Source: an uncultured Bacteroidales bacterium (lineage in GTDB: Bacteria > Bacteroidota > Bacteroidia > Bacteroidales > ML635J-15). Taken from it: DNA of 64,000 nucleotides. The DNA lies in assembly GCA_937899245.1 (NCBI GenBank), contig CALDKB010000053.1, forward strand, positions 23,228-87,227. Direction: 5' to 3'. The notes under the pieces are model-generated. The model did no database searches and was not told the DNA's origin. It saw only the letters and a program-made list of their open reading frames with translations. Both the position numbers and the translations under genes were made by a program. Shown here piece after piece: positions 1 to 8,794 of the stretch (its first letter is position 1; each line of letters opens with the position of its first letter).

Positions 1-2
1 GA

Positions 3-731
3 CACTTGGCTGAATTCTGGATGATTGAACCGGAAGTAGCCTTCAACGACCTTGAAGACAACATGGACTTGGCAGAAGATATGCTTAAGTATTTGATTAA
101 GTATGCTTTGGACAACTGTCGTGATGATGTTGAATTCCTTTGCAAACGTCGCGAGGAAGAGCAGAAGCAGAAACCAGCAAACGAACGTGACGAGATGAAC
201 CTTATCGAAAAGATGGAGTTCGTACTTCACAACGATTTCGCACGTGTAACATATACCGAAGCAATTGACATCTTGAAAAATTCAAAGGCAAACAAGACTG
301 GCAAGTTCGTATATCCGGTTGATGGCTGGGGTGTAGATCTCCAGAGTGAACACGAACGCTATCTGGTTGAAAAGCATTACAAGCGTCCGGTTATCTTGAT
401 TGACTACCCTAAGGAAATCAAGGCTTTCTATATGAAGTTGAACGAAGATGGAAAGACTGTTCGCGCAATGGACGTTCTTTTCCCGCAAATCGGCGAAATT
501 ATCGGCGGTTCGCAGCGTGAGGAAAGCTACGAGAAATTGATGAGCCGTGTCGAAGAGCTGCATATACCTTATAAAGATATGTGGTGGTATCTTGAAACAC
601 GTAAGTTCGGAACAGTTCCTCATAGCGGTTTCGGCCTTGGTTTCGAAAGACTTATATTATTCGTTACTGGTATGTCCAATATCCGTGATGTCATACCGTT
701 CCCACGTACACCAAAGACAGCTGAATTTTAA
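3..731 (+). CDS. asnS: Asparaginyl-tRNA synthetase, C-terminal part
   Basis: The reading frame is open from the window edge, so the N-terminal half (anticodon-binding OB fold) lies upstream and only the last 243 codons are seen. The visible part is the class II catalytic core: an early segment reading EFWMIEPE, and the C-terminal class II motif 3 in GFGLGFERLILFVTGM, whose arginine binds ATP. The ending with IRDVIPFPRTP is typical of AsnRS and separates it from AspRS, which has its own gene at 44018-45781. It charges tRNA-Asn with asparagine in the cytoplasm. rpoN follows after 11 bases in the same direction, so the two may share a transcript. Confidence 0.95.
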   Translation, partial: HLAEFWMIEPEVAFNDLEDNMDLAEDMLKYLIKYALDNCRDDVEFLCKRREEEQKQKPANERDEMNLIEKMEFVLHNDFARVTYTEAIDILKNSKANKTGKFVYPVDGWGVDLQSEHERYLVEKHYKRPVILIDYPKEIKAFYMKLNEDGKTVRAMDVLFPQIGEIIGGSQREESYEKLMSRVEELHIPYKDMWWYLETRKFGTVPHSGFGLGFERLILFVTGMSNIRDVIPFPRTPKTAEF

Positions 732-742
732 TCGTTTGGCCG

Positions 743-2266
743 ATGTTGAAACCCTCGTTAGAGCAAAAGCTTTCGCAAAAATTGTCTCCACAGCAGATTC
801 AGGTAATCAAGCTGTTGGAACTTAATACGTTGCAGTTGGAGGAACGCATAAGAAATGAGCTGGAGGAAAATCCTGCCCTCGATGATGGTTCTGAATCTGA
901 ACTTGATGGCGAAGATAGCATAATCAATAACGACGAAGATGTTCAGACAGCCGAAGAGGATGGATCGGACTATGAGGAATCGGATGACGATGCGGAGGAG
1001 ATAACATACGGAGAGGATCCGTATGGCGACGATTTGCCTGAAGATGATTATGGCTATAATGACGATGATGAGATTCCTTATTATAAGCTAGAGGCAAATA
1101 ATACTTCCCGCGATGATGACAGGGTCGATATACCATATTCTGCCGACAAGTCGTTCAACGAACATCTGCTCGAACAGTTCATTCTAAAGAATGTGACTGA
1201 AAGACAGAAATTTATAGCACCGTTCATAGTTGGAAACTTTGATGAAAATGGTTGGTTGTCACGCGAACTTGACGCTATCGCCGATGATATTGCCTTTTCT
1301 CAGAATGTCGAAGTGTCGGTTTCGGAACTTGAAGATGTGCTGAAAGTTATTCAGGAACTTGACCCTGCGGGAATCGGAGCTAGAAATTTGCAGGAATGCC
1401 TTATCATTCAGCTAAAACGCAAGGAGGAGCAAACCCCGGCAGTGAAAACTGCAATATCAGTTTTGTCTGATTGCTTCGAGGAGTTTACTAAGAAGCATTA
1501 TGAGAAAATTATAATGAGATGCAATATTTCGGAGCAGGAACTAAAGGAGGCAATCGGTATTATCGTAAAATTGAACCCGAGTCCTGGTGTTTCGTTTGGT
1601 GAGCCGCAGTCTCGTGCTAATATTCATGCGATAACACCAGACTTCATTGTCGAAGTACATGGTTCAGAAATTGCAGTGTCGTTAAATACGCAGTATTCTT
1701 CCGATTTGCATATAAGCAACTCATTTTCGAGAATGCTCTCCGAGTATTCGGCAGACAAAAAACGTAACCACGAGGCAATTACCTTCATAAAGCAGAAGAT
1801 AGACAATGCCAAATGGTTTATTGATGCTTTGGAGCAAAGGCGTCGTACCTTGCTGGTAACTATGGATGCAATTGTTGATTTTCAGAGAAATTTCTTCATC
1901 ACTGGAGATGAGTCGAATATTAAACCGATGATACTTAAGGATATAGCCGAAATTGTCGGACTTGATATTTCAACGGTTTCACGTGTTGCAAATAGCAAGT
2001 ACGTTGCAACTCCATACGGAAATTATTTGTTGAAATATTTCTTTAGCGAGGCAATGCAAAAGGAGGATGGCGAAGAAGTTTCTTCGAGGGAAATAAAGCA
2101 GATCCTTAAGGATTGTATTGGCGCCGAAGATGTTTCAAAGCCACTGACCGACGACAGATTGTCCGAAATCCTGAAGGAAAAGGGTTATGTCATAGCTCGT
2201 CGTACGATTGCCAAATATAGGGAGCAACTAGGTATTCCGGTGGCTCGCCTCAGACGTAAAATATAG
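743..2266 (+). CDS. rpoN: RNA polymerase sigma-54 factor
   Basis: This 507-residue protein shows the full sigma-54 layout. Region I at residues 1-50 is glutamine- and leucine-rich (LSPQQIQVIKLLELN) and contacts the activator ATPase. Residues about 50-120 are a strongly acidic linker rich in D and E, longer than in enterobacterial RpoN. The core-binding domain follows, and near the C-terminus lies the RpoN box (ARRTIAKYREQLGI), which reads the -24 promoter element. It directs RNA polymerase to -24/-12 promoters and needs an AAA+ activator; none is encoded in this window. The start ATG lies 11 bases after asnS, and the next gene begins 2 bases after its stop. Confidence 0.95.
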   Translation: MLKPSLEQKLSQKLSPQQIQVIKLLELNTLQLEERIRNELEENPALDDGSESELDGEDSIINNDEDVQTAEEDGSDYEESDDDAEEITYGEDPYGDDLPEDDYGYNDDDEIPYYKLEANNTSRDDDRVDIPYSADKSFNEHLLEQFILKNVTERQKFIAPFIVGNFDENGWLSRELDAIADDIAFSQNVEVSVSELEDVLKVIQELDPAGIGARNLQECLIIQLKRKEEQTPAVKTAISVLSDCFEEFTKKHYEKIIMRCNISEQELKEAIGIIVKLNPSPGVSFGEPQSRANIHAITPDFIVEVHGSEIAVSLNTQYSSDLHISNSFSRMLSEYSADKKRNHEAITFIKQKIDNAKWFIDALEQRRRTLLVTMDAIVDFQRNFFITGDESNIKPMILKDIAEIVGLDISTVSRVANSKYVATPYGNYLLKYFFSEAMQKEDGEEVSSREIKQILKDCIGAEDVSKPLTDDRLSEILKEKGYVIARRTIAKYREQLGIPVARLRRKI

Positions 2267-2268
2267 CA

Positions 2269-2928
2269 ATGCGAAGCTTCCTTAACATATTCTTTAATGT
2301 AGTTAGCATTGTTGGTCATCCAATTTTGTTACCTACGTATTTTTCACTCTCAATATCCGACTTGTATGGAGTGTCAACTTTGGGCATTTCCTTAATTACT
2401 ATTGTTATTCCTGTTTTAGTGATGTTTTTCGCTTTCGTTATAACTGAGGTGTTGCGTGCAAGGCGAAGTGCCGCAGACGGACTTTCTGAAATCGAAATGC
2501 AGATGCGTGACTGTAACGGCATTTTTGCGAAGATGGAGCAGTTTTTTGAGGCTACCCATCATCGGACGTTGGCGCTTGCTGTTTTGGTGGCGTCGGCGAT
2601 AGTTGGATATTTCACCGTAAAGATTCCAATGTGGAGTCTCATTATGCTTTTGACCCTGATTGCCTCTATTGTATGTTTGCTTATAAATAATTTCTGGCGG
2701 TTGAGCATACATTCGTATGGATGGGGATTTGCATCATTTCTTTTGCTGATCCAATATTCATATATATACCAGAATTCATTGCTTGTGTCTGTCATTGTCG
2801 TTCTTTCGTCCGGACTTGTAATGTCGTCGCGATTATTTTTGGGCAGACACAACAACCTGCAGGTATATCTTGGATTCGCAATTGGGTTCGTAGTGCCTGC
2901 ATTGTTGTATTATCTCTTGACGATATAA
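2269..2928 (+). CDS. PAP2-like membrane protein, degenerate active site
   Basis: A 219-residue protein with about six hydrophobic segments and a short cytoplasmic stretch near residues 65-95. The C-terminal part resembles the PAP2 phosphatase fold: WRLSIHSYGWG stands where the second motif would be, and SSRLFLGRHNNLQVYLG keeps the SR-x5-H spacing of the third motif. The aspartate that normally follows the histidine is glutamine here, so the usual catalytic triad is not complete. Phosphatase activity is therefore uncertain. It starts 2 bases after rpoN and ends 1 base before the DUF4834 gene, so it sits in one tight operon. Confidence 0.7.
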   Translation: MRSFLNIFFNVVSIVGHPILLPTYFSLSISDLYGVSTLGISLITIVIPVLVMFFAFVITEVLRARRSAADGLSEIEMQMRDCNGIFAKMEQFFEATHHRTLALAVLVASAIVGYFTVKIPMWSLIMLLTLIASIVCLLINNFWRLSIHSYGWGFASFLLLIQYSYIYQNSLLVSVIVVLSSGLVMSSRLFLGRHNNLQVYLGFAIGFVVPALLYYLLTI

Positions 2929-2929
2929 T

Positions 2930-3211
2930 ATGGAAGTATTTCTGAACATAGTAATATTCTTCGTTTTGTTTTTGCTTGTGGTCAAATTGCTTTTCCGCTA
3001 TTTGATGCCATGGATGCTGCGCAGGTTTGTAAATCGTCGTATGAAGGATTTCGGGGACAACTTCGGCCAGCCGGAAAATCAGCAGACGGGGCAGTCTAAA
3101 AGTTTTGGAGACATTAAGGTCGACTATGTCCCTCCGAAGAATGACGAGAGCAAAAATAATGATGGCGATGATGAATATGTTGATTTTGAGGAAGTAGACG
3201 ACAAGAAATAA
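2930..3211 (+). CDS. DUF4834 family small membrane protein
   Basis: A 93-residue protein with one N-terminal membrane helix (about residues 4-24), a short basic stretch (RRFVNRRMK) that should stay in the cytoplasm, and a hydrophilic acidic tail ending DDEYVDFEEVDDKK. The form matches DUF4834, a Bacteroidota family of unknown function. Its stop codon overlaps the next start by one base (TAATG), which suggests translational coupling to the downstream permease. Confidence 0.75.
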   Translation: MEVFLNIVIFFVLFLLVVKLLFRYLMPWMLRRFVNRRMKDFGDNFGQPENQQTGQSKSFGDIKVDYVPPKNDESKNNDGDDEYVDFEEVDDKK

Positions 3212-4452
3212 TGAATTACGAATTCTTTATAGCACGACGGCTATGTGCCCGAAGGAGCAGGGCGGGTGGTTTCAGCAGGGCGATAGTGAATATAGCAGTT
3301 GCCGGTATTGCTGTCGGTCTTGCTGTAATGATTGTATCGGTCGCCGTTGTGATGGGGTTCAAGAGTGAAATTTCTCGTAAGGTAATAGGCTTTGGCTCGC
3401 ATATTCAGATTGTAAATTACGACAGCAATTCGTCTTATGAGACGGTTCCGATATCCGAAAATCAGCCATGGCTGGAATCGCTGGAAAATATGAATGGCAT
3501 TACTTCGATAAGCGGATATATAGTAAAGGCTGGTGTTGTAAAGACCAGCGAAAGTTTGCAAGGTGTTGTGTTTAAGGGCGTAGGGACAGATTACGACTGG
3601 TCTTTCTTTGAAGAGTATCTCGTCGATGGAACAATCCCGGCGATAACCGATACGGGAAGGACTAACGATGTGTTGTTGTCGCAAACAGTAGCAAATGCGC
3701 TGAAATTAAAAGTTGGCGATTCGTTCAAGTCGTATTTTGTTCAAGATCCGCCCAGAATGCGAAAGTTTACGGTCTCAGGCATATACAATACTCAGCTAGA
3801 AGAGTTTGACAAATTATATATGTTCGTTGATATTAAGCATTTGCGCAAGCTGAACGATTGGGACAATGGCCAGATAACAGGTTTTGAGGTAAACGTTGAT
3901 GACTTTGATGACCTGCAGGAGTACACACGTCAGGTTTCACGTAAATGCTGTTCCTACAATCCTGATGGAGAAGTTCTGAAAGTAACAAATATAAAGGAGG
4001 AATATCCTGGAATATTCGACTGGCTTTTATTGCTCGACATGAATGTCTGGATAATTTTGGGATTGATGGTAGCGGTAACCGGTTTCAACATGATCTCTGG
4101 ATTGCTGGTACTGATTATTGAGCGAGTAAACATGATTGGCATAATCAAGAGTCTTGGCGGCACTAATGTTTCTGTCGGGAAGGTGTTTCTTCATGTCGCC
4201 TGTTATCTTATAGTTAAGGGAATGCTATGGGGCAATTTGATTGGAATTGTGCTATGTGTTGTTCAAAAATATTTTGGAATAGTAACACTGGACCCAAGTT
4301 CATATTTTGTGTCGGTAGTGCCAATTAGCCTGAATGTCGAGTATCTATTGCTACTAAATATAGGTACGCTGGCAATCACATTGGTGATGATGGTTTTCCC
4401 TGTGCTTGTGATGTCGAAGATAACTCCAGCCAATTCCATGCGATTCGATTAG
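3211..4452 (+). CDS. LolC/LolE-like ABC transporter permease
   Basis: A 413-residue inner-membrane permease. It has an N-terminal membrane helix near residues 25-50 (AIVNIAVAGIAVGLAVMIVS), a large periplasmic domain of the MacB-PCD type (about residues 50-260), and three C-terminal helices of the FtsX type. The arrangement is that of LolC/LolE, which with the ATPase LolD release lipoproteins from the inner membrane to the LolA carrier. No ATPase lies beside it, so the partner must be elsewhere. The family assignment is firm; the lipoprotein role is inferred from the family. The start overlaps the DUF4834 stop by one base. Confidence 0.85.
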   Translation: MNYEFFIARRLCARRSRAGGFSRAIVNIAVAGIAVGLAVMIVSVAVVMGFKSEISRKVIGFGSHIQIVNYDSNSSYETVPISENQPWLESLENMNGITSISGYIVKAGVVKTSESLQGVVFKGVGTDYDWSFFEEYLVDGTIPAITDTGRTNDVLLSQTVANALKLKVGDSFKSYFVQDPPRMRKFTVSGIYNTQLEEFDKLYMFVDIKHLRKLNDWDNGQITGFEVNVDDFDDLQEYTRQVSRKCCSYNPDGEVLKVTNIKEEYPGIFDWLLLLDMNVWIILGLMVAVTGFNMISGLLVLIIERVNMIGIIKSLGGTNVSVGKVFLHVACYLIVKGMLWGNLIGIVLCVVQKYFGIVTLDPSSYFVSVVPISLNVEYLLLLNIGTLAITLVMMVFPVLVMSKITPANSMRFD

Positions 4453-4531
4453 AACTTTTCTGTTCACTAAGCACGTTTTTTTTTGTTCATAAATAGTTGT
4501 TGAAAAAAGCAGAGACAACAATAAAAAAGCT

Positions 4532-4539
4532 TAAGTTTG
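4532..4539 (+). promoter_or_regulatory. Candidate -7 promoter element for the beta-CASP nuclease gene
   Basis: TAAGTTTG fits the Bacteroidota -7 consensus TAnnTTTG. It lies in the 142-base gap before the gene at 4595 and gives a leader of roughly 50 bases. No clear -33 TTTG is found at the usual distance, so support is moderate. A T-run just after the upstream permease stop (near 4477) may end that transcript, but its stem is weak. Confidence 0.4.
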
Positions 4540-4594
4540 AAAGTTGTAAAATTCGGTAGTTCCGGATGTTTTTGGAAAAAGAAAAATATAGGTA

Positions 4595-5998
4595 ATGAAA
4601 ATAAAATTTATTGGCGCAACAAGAGAGGTTACAGGTAGTAAACACTTGATAATTACCGATAGCGGCAAGAAGATTCTTCTTGATTGTGGTATGTTTCAGG
4701 GCAAAGGTATGGAGACCGATTCTGCAAATAGAAATTTAGGTTTCGAACCGTCAGAAATCGACTATATAATAGTTACGCACGCACATATTGACCACACAGG
4801 CTTGATTCCGTATGTTTACAAAAATGGATTTAATGGCAAGGTGATATGTACGCCGGCAACTAAGGATCTTTGTTCAATAATGTTGCCAGATTCTGGCTTT
4901 ATCCAGGAACTTGATATCAAGTGGTACAATAAGAAGCTGGCCATGCAGGGCTTGCCTCGCGTTAATCCTATTTATACGCATTCGGATGCCGAGCAGTGTA
5001 TGAAGATTTTCACCACAGTTGCCTACGATTATGATTATCAGGTAGACGAAGGTATTGTCCTTAGGTTTACAAATAGTGGTCATATGCTTGGTAGCGCTGT
5101 CGTTAACTTGAGCATTACCGAAAACGGCAAGACAACAAACATAGCATATACCGGTGATGTCGGCCGTCCTCACAATAGGATTGTAAAGCCGCCGGTTCCA
5201 TTCCCGCAGGCCGATATACTAATTACCGAGGCAACTTATGGCGATCGCATACATGAGGCAGACCGCGAGACTGAACTCGACTTGTACAATGTCATCAACA
5301 ATACTTGTGTACAACGAGGCGGAAAGTTGATAATACCATCGTTCAGTGTCGGAAGAACACAGGAAATCGTTTATATGCTGAACAATTTCTACAACGAAGG
5401 AATCCTGCCAAAAATTGATATTTATGTAGATAGCCCGTTGTCGGTTAATGCCACCGAGATTTTCAAGCAGCATATGGAATGTTATAACGATGACATCATT
5501 GAAAGCATGAAGAACGATCCGAATCCGTTCTATTTCGATACTTTGCATTATGTCAAGAGTGTCAACGAATCTAAGGTGCTCAATACAACCAAGAAACCAT
5601 GCATCATTATTTCTGCATCGGGCATGGCCGAAGCCGGTAGGGTAAAGCATCATATTGCAAATAGTATCGAGGATAGCAGAAATACCGTGATGATGGTCGG
5701 ATATTGTTCGCCCGAAACATTGGGCGCTCGTCTGCAAGAAAAGGGACTTGCCGAAATATCAATCTTCGGAACAGTCCACCCGTTGAACGCCGATATTGAA
5801 AGAATCGATTCCTTGAGCGGTCATGGCGATTACATAGAAATGGAAGAATTTATTTCTTGCCAGAATAAAGACGAACTGCGAAATGTTTTCCTCGTACACG
5901 GCGATTATGGCGCCCAGAAATTTTACCGCGAGTATTTGATGTCAAAGGGATACAAGAACATTGAGATTCCGCAGTGTGGAGATGAATTTTATTTTTAG
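4595..5998 (+). CDS. MBL-fold beta-CASP RNA-processing nuclease
   Basis: A 467-residue cytoplasmic protein of the metallo-beta-lactamase fold with a beta-CASP insertion (YSH1/CPSF73-like). The metal site is visible as THAHIDHTG near residue 63, followed by SGHMLGSA, YTGDVGR, the CASP-region SGMAEAGRVKHH, and near the C-terminus SGHGDY and VHGD, which supply the last ligands. The length is right for stand-alone bacterial beta-CASP enzymes, which cut or trim RNA. There is no KH or zinc-ribbon extension. The gene stands 30 bases before purA on the same strand; no functional link between the two is evident. Confidence 0.85.
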   Translation: MKIKFIGATREVTGSKHLIITDSGKKILLDCGMFQGKGMETDSANRNLGFEPSEIDYIIVTHAHIDHTGLIPYVYKNGFNGKVICTPATKDLCSIMLPDSGFIQELDIKWYNKKLAMQGLPRVNPIYTHSDAEQCMKIFTTVAYDYDYQVDEGIVLRFTNSGHMLGSAVVNLSITENGKTTNIAYTGDVGRPHNRIVKPPVPFPQADILITEATYGDRIHEADRETELDLYNVINNTCVQRGGKLIIPSFSVGRTQEIVYMLNNFYNEGILPKIDIYVDSPLSVNATEIFKQHMECYNDDIIESMKNDPNPFYFDTLHYVKSVNESKVLNTTKKPCIIISASGMAEAGRVKHHIANSIEDSRNTVMMVGYCSPETLGARLQEKGLAEISIFGTVHPLNADIERIDSLSGHGDYIEMEEFISCQNKDELRNVFLVHGDYGAQKFYREYLMSKGYKNIEIPQCGDEFYF

Positions 5999-6028
5999 TA
6001 AACAATCAAATAGATATTATAAAAACAA

Positions 6029-7300
6029 ATGAAAGTAGATGTCTTATTAGGTCTGCAGTGGGGCGATGAAGGAAAAGGAAAAATAGTCGATGTCCTTACC
6101 CCCGAATATGATATTATTGCACGTTTCCAGGGAGGTCCAAACGCAGGACATACATTGGAATTCAACAATATCAAGCATGTGCTTCATACAATACCGTCCG
6201 GAATTTTCCGTCCAAAGGCAATGAATATTATTGGCAATGGCGTTGTTGTCGATCCTGTCATACTGAAAGAAGAGATAGAATCGGCTGTTAAGTTGGGCGC
6301 TGATTTGCATAATAATTTATTAATCAGTAAGAAAGCACAGCTGATTATGCCTTCTCACCGTCTGCTCGACAAGGCTTACGAGGAACATAAGGGCGCAAGC
6401 AAGATTGGTTCCACACAAAAGGGTATAGGTCCTACATATACAGACAAGACTGCTCGTATTGGCTTGAGAATGGGCGATATCTTCGATGCAAATTTCGTAC
6501 AGAAATACAATACGACAAAGGAGCACCACATGAGGGTCCTCAAGGGATATAATTTCGCAGAAACTAATGAGGATTACGAAAAACTATGGTTTGCTGCTGT
6601 CGATTACTTGAAGTCTTTCAAATTCATTGATTCTGAAATTTATGTAAACAGGGCTTTGTCTGATGGAAAATCAATCCTTGCTGAAGGTGCTCAGGGTTCA
6701 ATGCTTGACATCGACTATGGTTCGTATCCTTTTGTGACATCTTCAAATACGTTGGCGTCTGGCGTTTGCTCTGGCATTGGTGTCGCTCCGTCGAAGATTG
6801 GAAAGGTATTCGGTATCGTAAAGGCATATTGCACACGAGTTGGCAGCGGACCGTTTCCTACTGAACTTTTTGACGAAACAGGAGAAACCTTGTGCCGTAT
6901 AGGAAACGAATATGGAGCAACAACAGGACGTAAGCGCCGTTGCGGCTGGTTGGATCTTGTCGCATTGAAATACGCTGTTATGCTAAGCGGTGTAACTGAT
7001 ATCATTATTACAAAGGCCGATGTGCTTAACGATTTCGACAAATTGAAAGTTGCTGTGGCTTATAAGGTTGATGGTCAGCAGATTGATTACGTGCCTTTCG
7101 AGATGACAGATGCTATCGAACCGGTATATGTTGAATTTGACGGTTGGAAACAGGATATTTCAAAGTGCAAGTCTGAAGCTGATTTTCCAAAGCAACTCAC
7201 AGAATACTTGAAATTTATTGCAAAGGAAACTGGAGTGACAATTTCATATCTGTCGGTTGGTCCTGATAGAGTTCAAACAATTAAAGTAAACATTAACTAA
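6029..7300 (+). CDS. purA: Adenylosuccinate synthetase
   Basis: This 423-residue enzyme joins IMP and aspartate, using GTP, to give adenylosuccinate, the first step from IMP to AMP. The P-loop-like GDEGKGK lies near residue 12 with its catalytic aspartate, followed by FQGGPNAGHT, GIGPTYTDKTAR, the conserved EGAQGSMLDIDYG, and TTGRKRRCGWLD near residue 295. Length is normal for the family. The stop overlaps the ATG of the following PAS gene by one base (TAATG), implying coupled translation. Confidence 0.97.
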   Translation: MKVDVLLGLQWGDEGKGKIVDVLTPEYDIIARFQGGPNAGHTLEFNNIKHVLHTIPSGIFRPKAMNIIGNGVVVDPVILKEEIESAVKLGADLHNNLLISKKAQLIMPSHRLLDKAYEEHKGASKIGSTQKGIGPTYTDKTARIGLRMGDIFDANFVQKYNTTKEHHMRVLKGYNFAETNEDYEKLWFAAVDYLKSFKFIDSEIYVNRALSDGKSILAEGAQGSMLDIDYGSYPFVTSSNTLASGVCSGIGVAPSKIGKVFGIVKAYCTRVGSGPFPTELFDETGETLCRIGNEYGATTGRKRRCGWLDLVALKYAVMLSGVTDIIITKADVLNDFDKLKVAVAYKVDGQQIDYVPFEMTDAIEPVYVEFDGWKQDISKCKSEADFPKQLTEYLKFIAKETGVTISYLSVGPDRVQTIKVNIN

Positions 7301-7644
7301 TGGAAATAACTGAAGACTTTTTGAAAGAAACTCCATTTGCGGTTACTGTTTGTGACCTGAATGGTATTATTGTATATATGAATGATAAGGCGGCTGCAAC
7401 ATGGGAAGCCCGTGGCGGAATGTCGCTTGTTGGAAAGTCGCTTTTCGACTGCCATGGCGAGCGTGCAACGGGAATGATAAGACATATGCTTGCCAGCGGT
7501 AGCACAAATGCATATACAATTCTAAAAAATGGACAGAAAAAGCTCATCTACCAGTCGCCTTGGCATAAGGATGGTAAAGTGGCAGGCCTTGTAGAGTTGT
7601 CGATAGTTATTCCAGAGGAGATGCCACACTTCGTTAGAGGCTAG
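7300..7644 (+). CDS. Small stand-alone PAS-domain protein
   Basis: A 114-residue protein that is almost entirely one PAS fold: PFAVTVCDLNGIIVYMN forms the first strands, then a WEARGG-type helix region, and YQSPWHKDGKVAGLVEL the last sheet strands. No kinase, cyclase or DNA-binding domain is attached, and no signal peptide is seen. Such single PAS proteins may bind small ligands or act as dimer modules, but the target is unknown. It starts on the last base of the purA stop, and a strong terminator follows 19 bases after its own stop, so it closes the purA transcript. Confidence 0.75.
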   Translation: MEITEDFLKETPFAVTVCDLNGIIVYMNDKAAATWEARGGMSLVGKSLFDCHGERATGMIRHMLASGSTNAYTILKNGQKKLIYQSPWHKDGKVAGLVELSIVIPEEMPHFVRG

Positions 7645-7662
7645 CATAACTCGCGAAATATT

Positions 7663-7695
7663 AAAAGACACGATTTTTTTCGTGTCTTTTTTTTG
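7663..7695 (+). terminator. Rho-independent terminator after the PAS gene
   Basis: A perfect 10-bp stem (AAAAGACACG at 7663-7672, CGTGTCTTTT at 7681-7690) with an 8-base loop runs straight into a T-rich tract. It separates the purA transcript from the PorP unit. Confidence 0.85.
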
Positions 7696-7725
7696 TTTAA
7701 TATGGTCGACATAAAATAAAAATAC

Positions 7726-7733
7726 TACATTTG
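7726..7733 (+). promoter_or_regulatory. -7 promoter element for the PorP/SprF unit
   Basis: TACATTTG matches TAnnTTTG. A start of transcription near 7740 would leave ATG 7746 with almost no leader, whereas ATG 7764 gets about 24 bases and begins a clean signal peptide. This decides the start chosen for the next gene. No good -33 TTTG was seen at the expected spacing. Confidence 0.5.
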
Positions 7734-7763
7734 CAGTATACACAAATGATTAAAGTGCAATTT

Positions 7764-8789
7764 ATGCGTAGGCCTACAAGGATATATTTGCTCATGTTGC
7801 TGCTTGTGGTGTTGTTTGCCAATAATGCCAAGTCGCAGGATGCACCTGTGTATGAGCAGTATGCATTCGACAATTCGCTTATTAATCCGTCGTTTACAGG
7901 TCTGGTTGATGTCATGCATGTGAAGGTTGCGCATCGTCAGCAATGGATTGGATATGGCTCAAATCATACGCCAAGCACCTCTTTTGTAATGTTCCGTACC
8001 CGACTAAAGGAACGTAATGGAGGTATAGGTGGATTCCTATATACCGATAAGAATGGCGCAAACTCACAGACCGGAATGCAGGTTAATGCTTCGTTCCATT
8101 ATCTGCTTCGAACAAAAAGGACAACTAGAACTATTTTGTCGTTCGGCTTTGGTGCAACAGTTTTCATGCATACATTCGACGAAAGTCGTTTTGATAGAGA
8201 TATTTACGACCCGATAGTAACTTATGGTTCGAAAAATTATTTCGGTTACGATGCTAATTGTGGCGTTTTGTTTACTCATGGTGGTTTCCTTGCTGGAGTA
8301 AGTTTCAATAGGTTGCTTCAATGGACTTGTCCGGTATATGACTATGGCCGTGAGCGTGTCATAGGTGTGAATATGAATGTTCATGTGGGAAAAATTTTCT
8401 GGTTGACAAATCAGATGCAGATAGCTCCATTGGTTATTTATAAGTCAAATATGAGAAATATGAATCAGTTGGATTTGGGTTTCCATATGAAGTTCCTGTC
8501 TGGAAAGAAGATAAATACCATTTACACAAAGGAGGAAAATGAAATAATATTAGGATTGACGTACAAGCAGACTCTTGATGTTGGCAATATAAGTCCGTTG
8601 TCTATTTCTCCGATGGTAGGAGTTGTTTTTAAGGGATTTTCATTGTCGTATTTGTGCGATCTTAGTTTGACAAGATTGCAGAAATATAATTATGGTACCC
8701 ATCAGATTTTGTTGGGATATAGACTATATCGCGACAAGCACACGACTTTGGGCAAGCATGAGATTGCGTCAATGGTTTATGAATTTTAG
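7764..8789 (+). CDS. T9SS PorP/SprF family outer-membrane protein
   Basis: About 341 residues from ATG 7764. A hydrophobic signal peptide (IYLLMLLLVVLFANNAKSQ) is followed at once by the family hallmark YEQYAFDNSLINPSFTG, then alternating strands of a predicted outer-membrane beta-barrel. PorP/SprF proteins anchor or help present T9SS cargo at the cell surface and are commonly paired with type B cargo. That is exactly the context here: the next gene, 5 bases downstream, encodes a large protein with a type B sorting domain. In-frame ATG 7746 is an alternative start but lies too close to the promoter. Confidence 0.85.
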   Translation: MRRPTRIYLLMLLLVVLFANNAKSQDAPVYEQYAFDNSLINPSFTGLVDVMHVKVAHRQQWIGYGSNHTPSTSFVMFRTRLKERNGGIGGFLYTDKNGANSQTGMQVNASFHYLLRTKRTTRTILSFGFGATVFMHTFDESRFDRDIYDPIVTYGSKNYFGYDANCGVLFTHGGFLAGVSFNRLLQWTCPVYDYGRERVIGVNMNVHVGKIFWLTNQMQIAPLVIYKSNMRNMNQLDLGFHMKFLSGKKINTIYTKEENEIILGLTYKQTLDVGNISPLSISPMVGVVFKGFSLSYLCDLSLTRLQKYNYGTHQILLGYRLYRDKHTTLGKHEIASMVYEF

Positions 8790-8794
8790 AGGTT

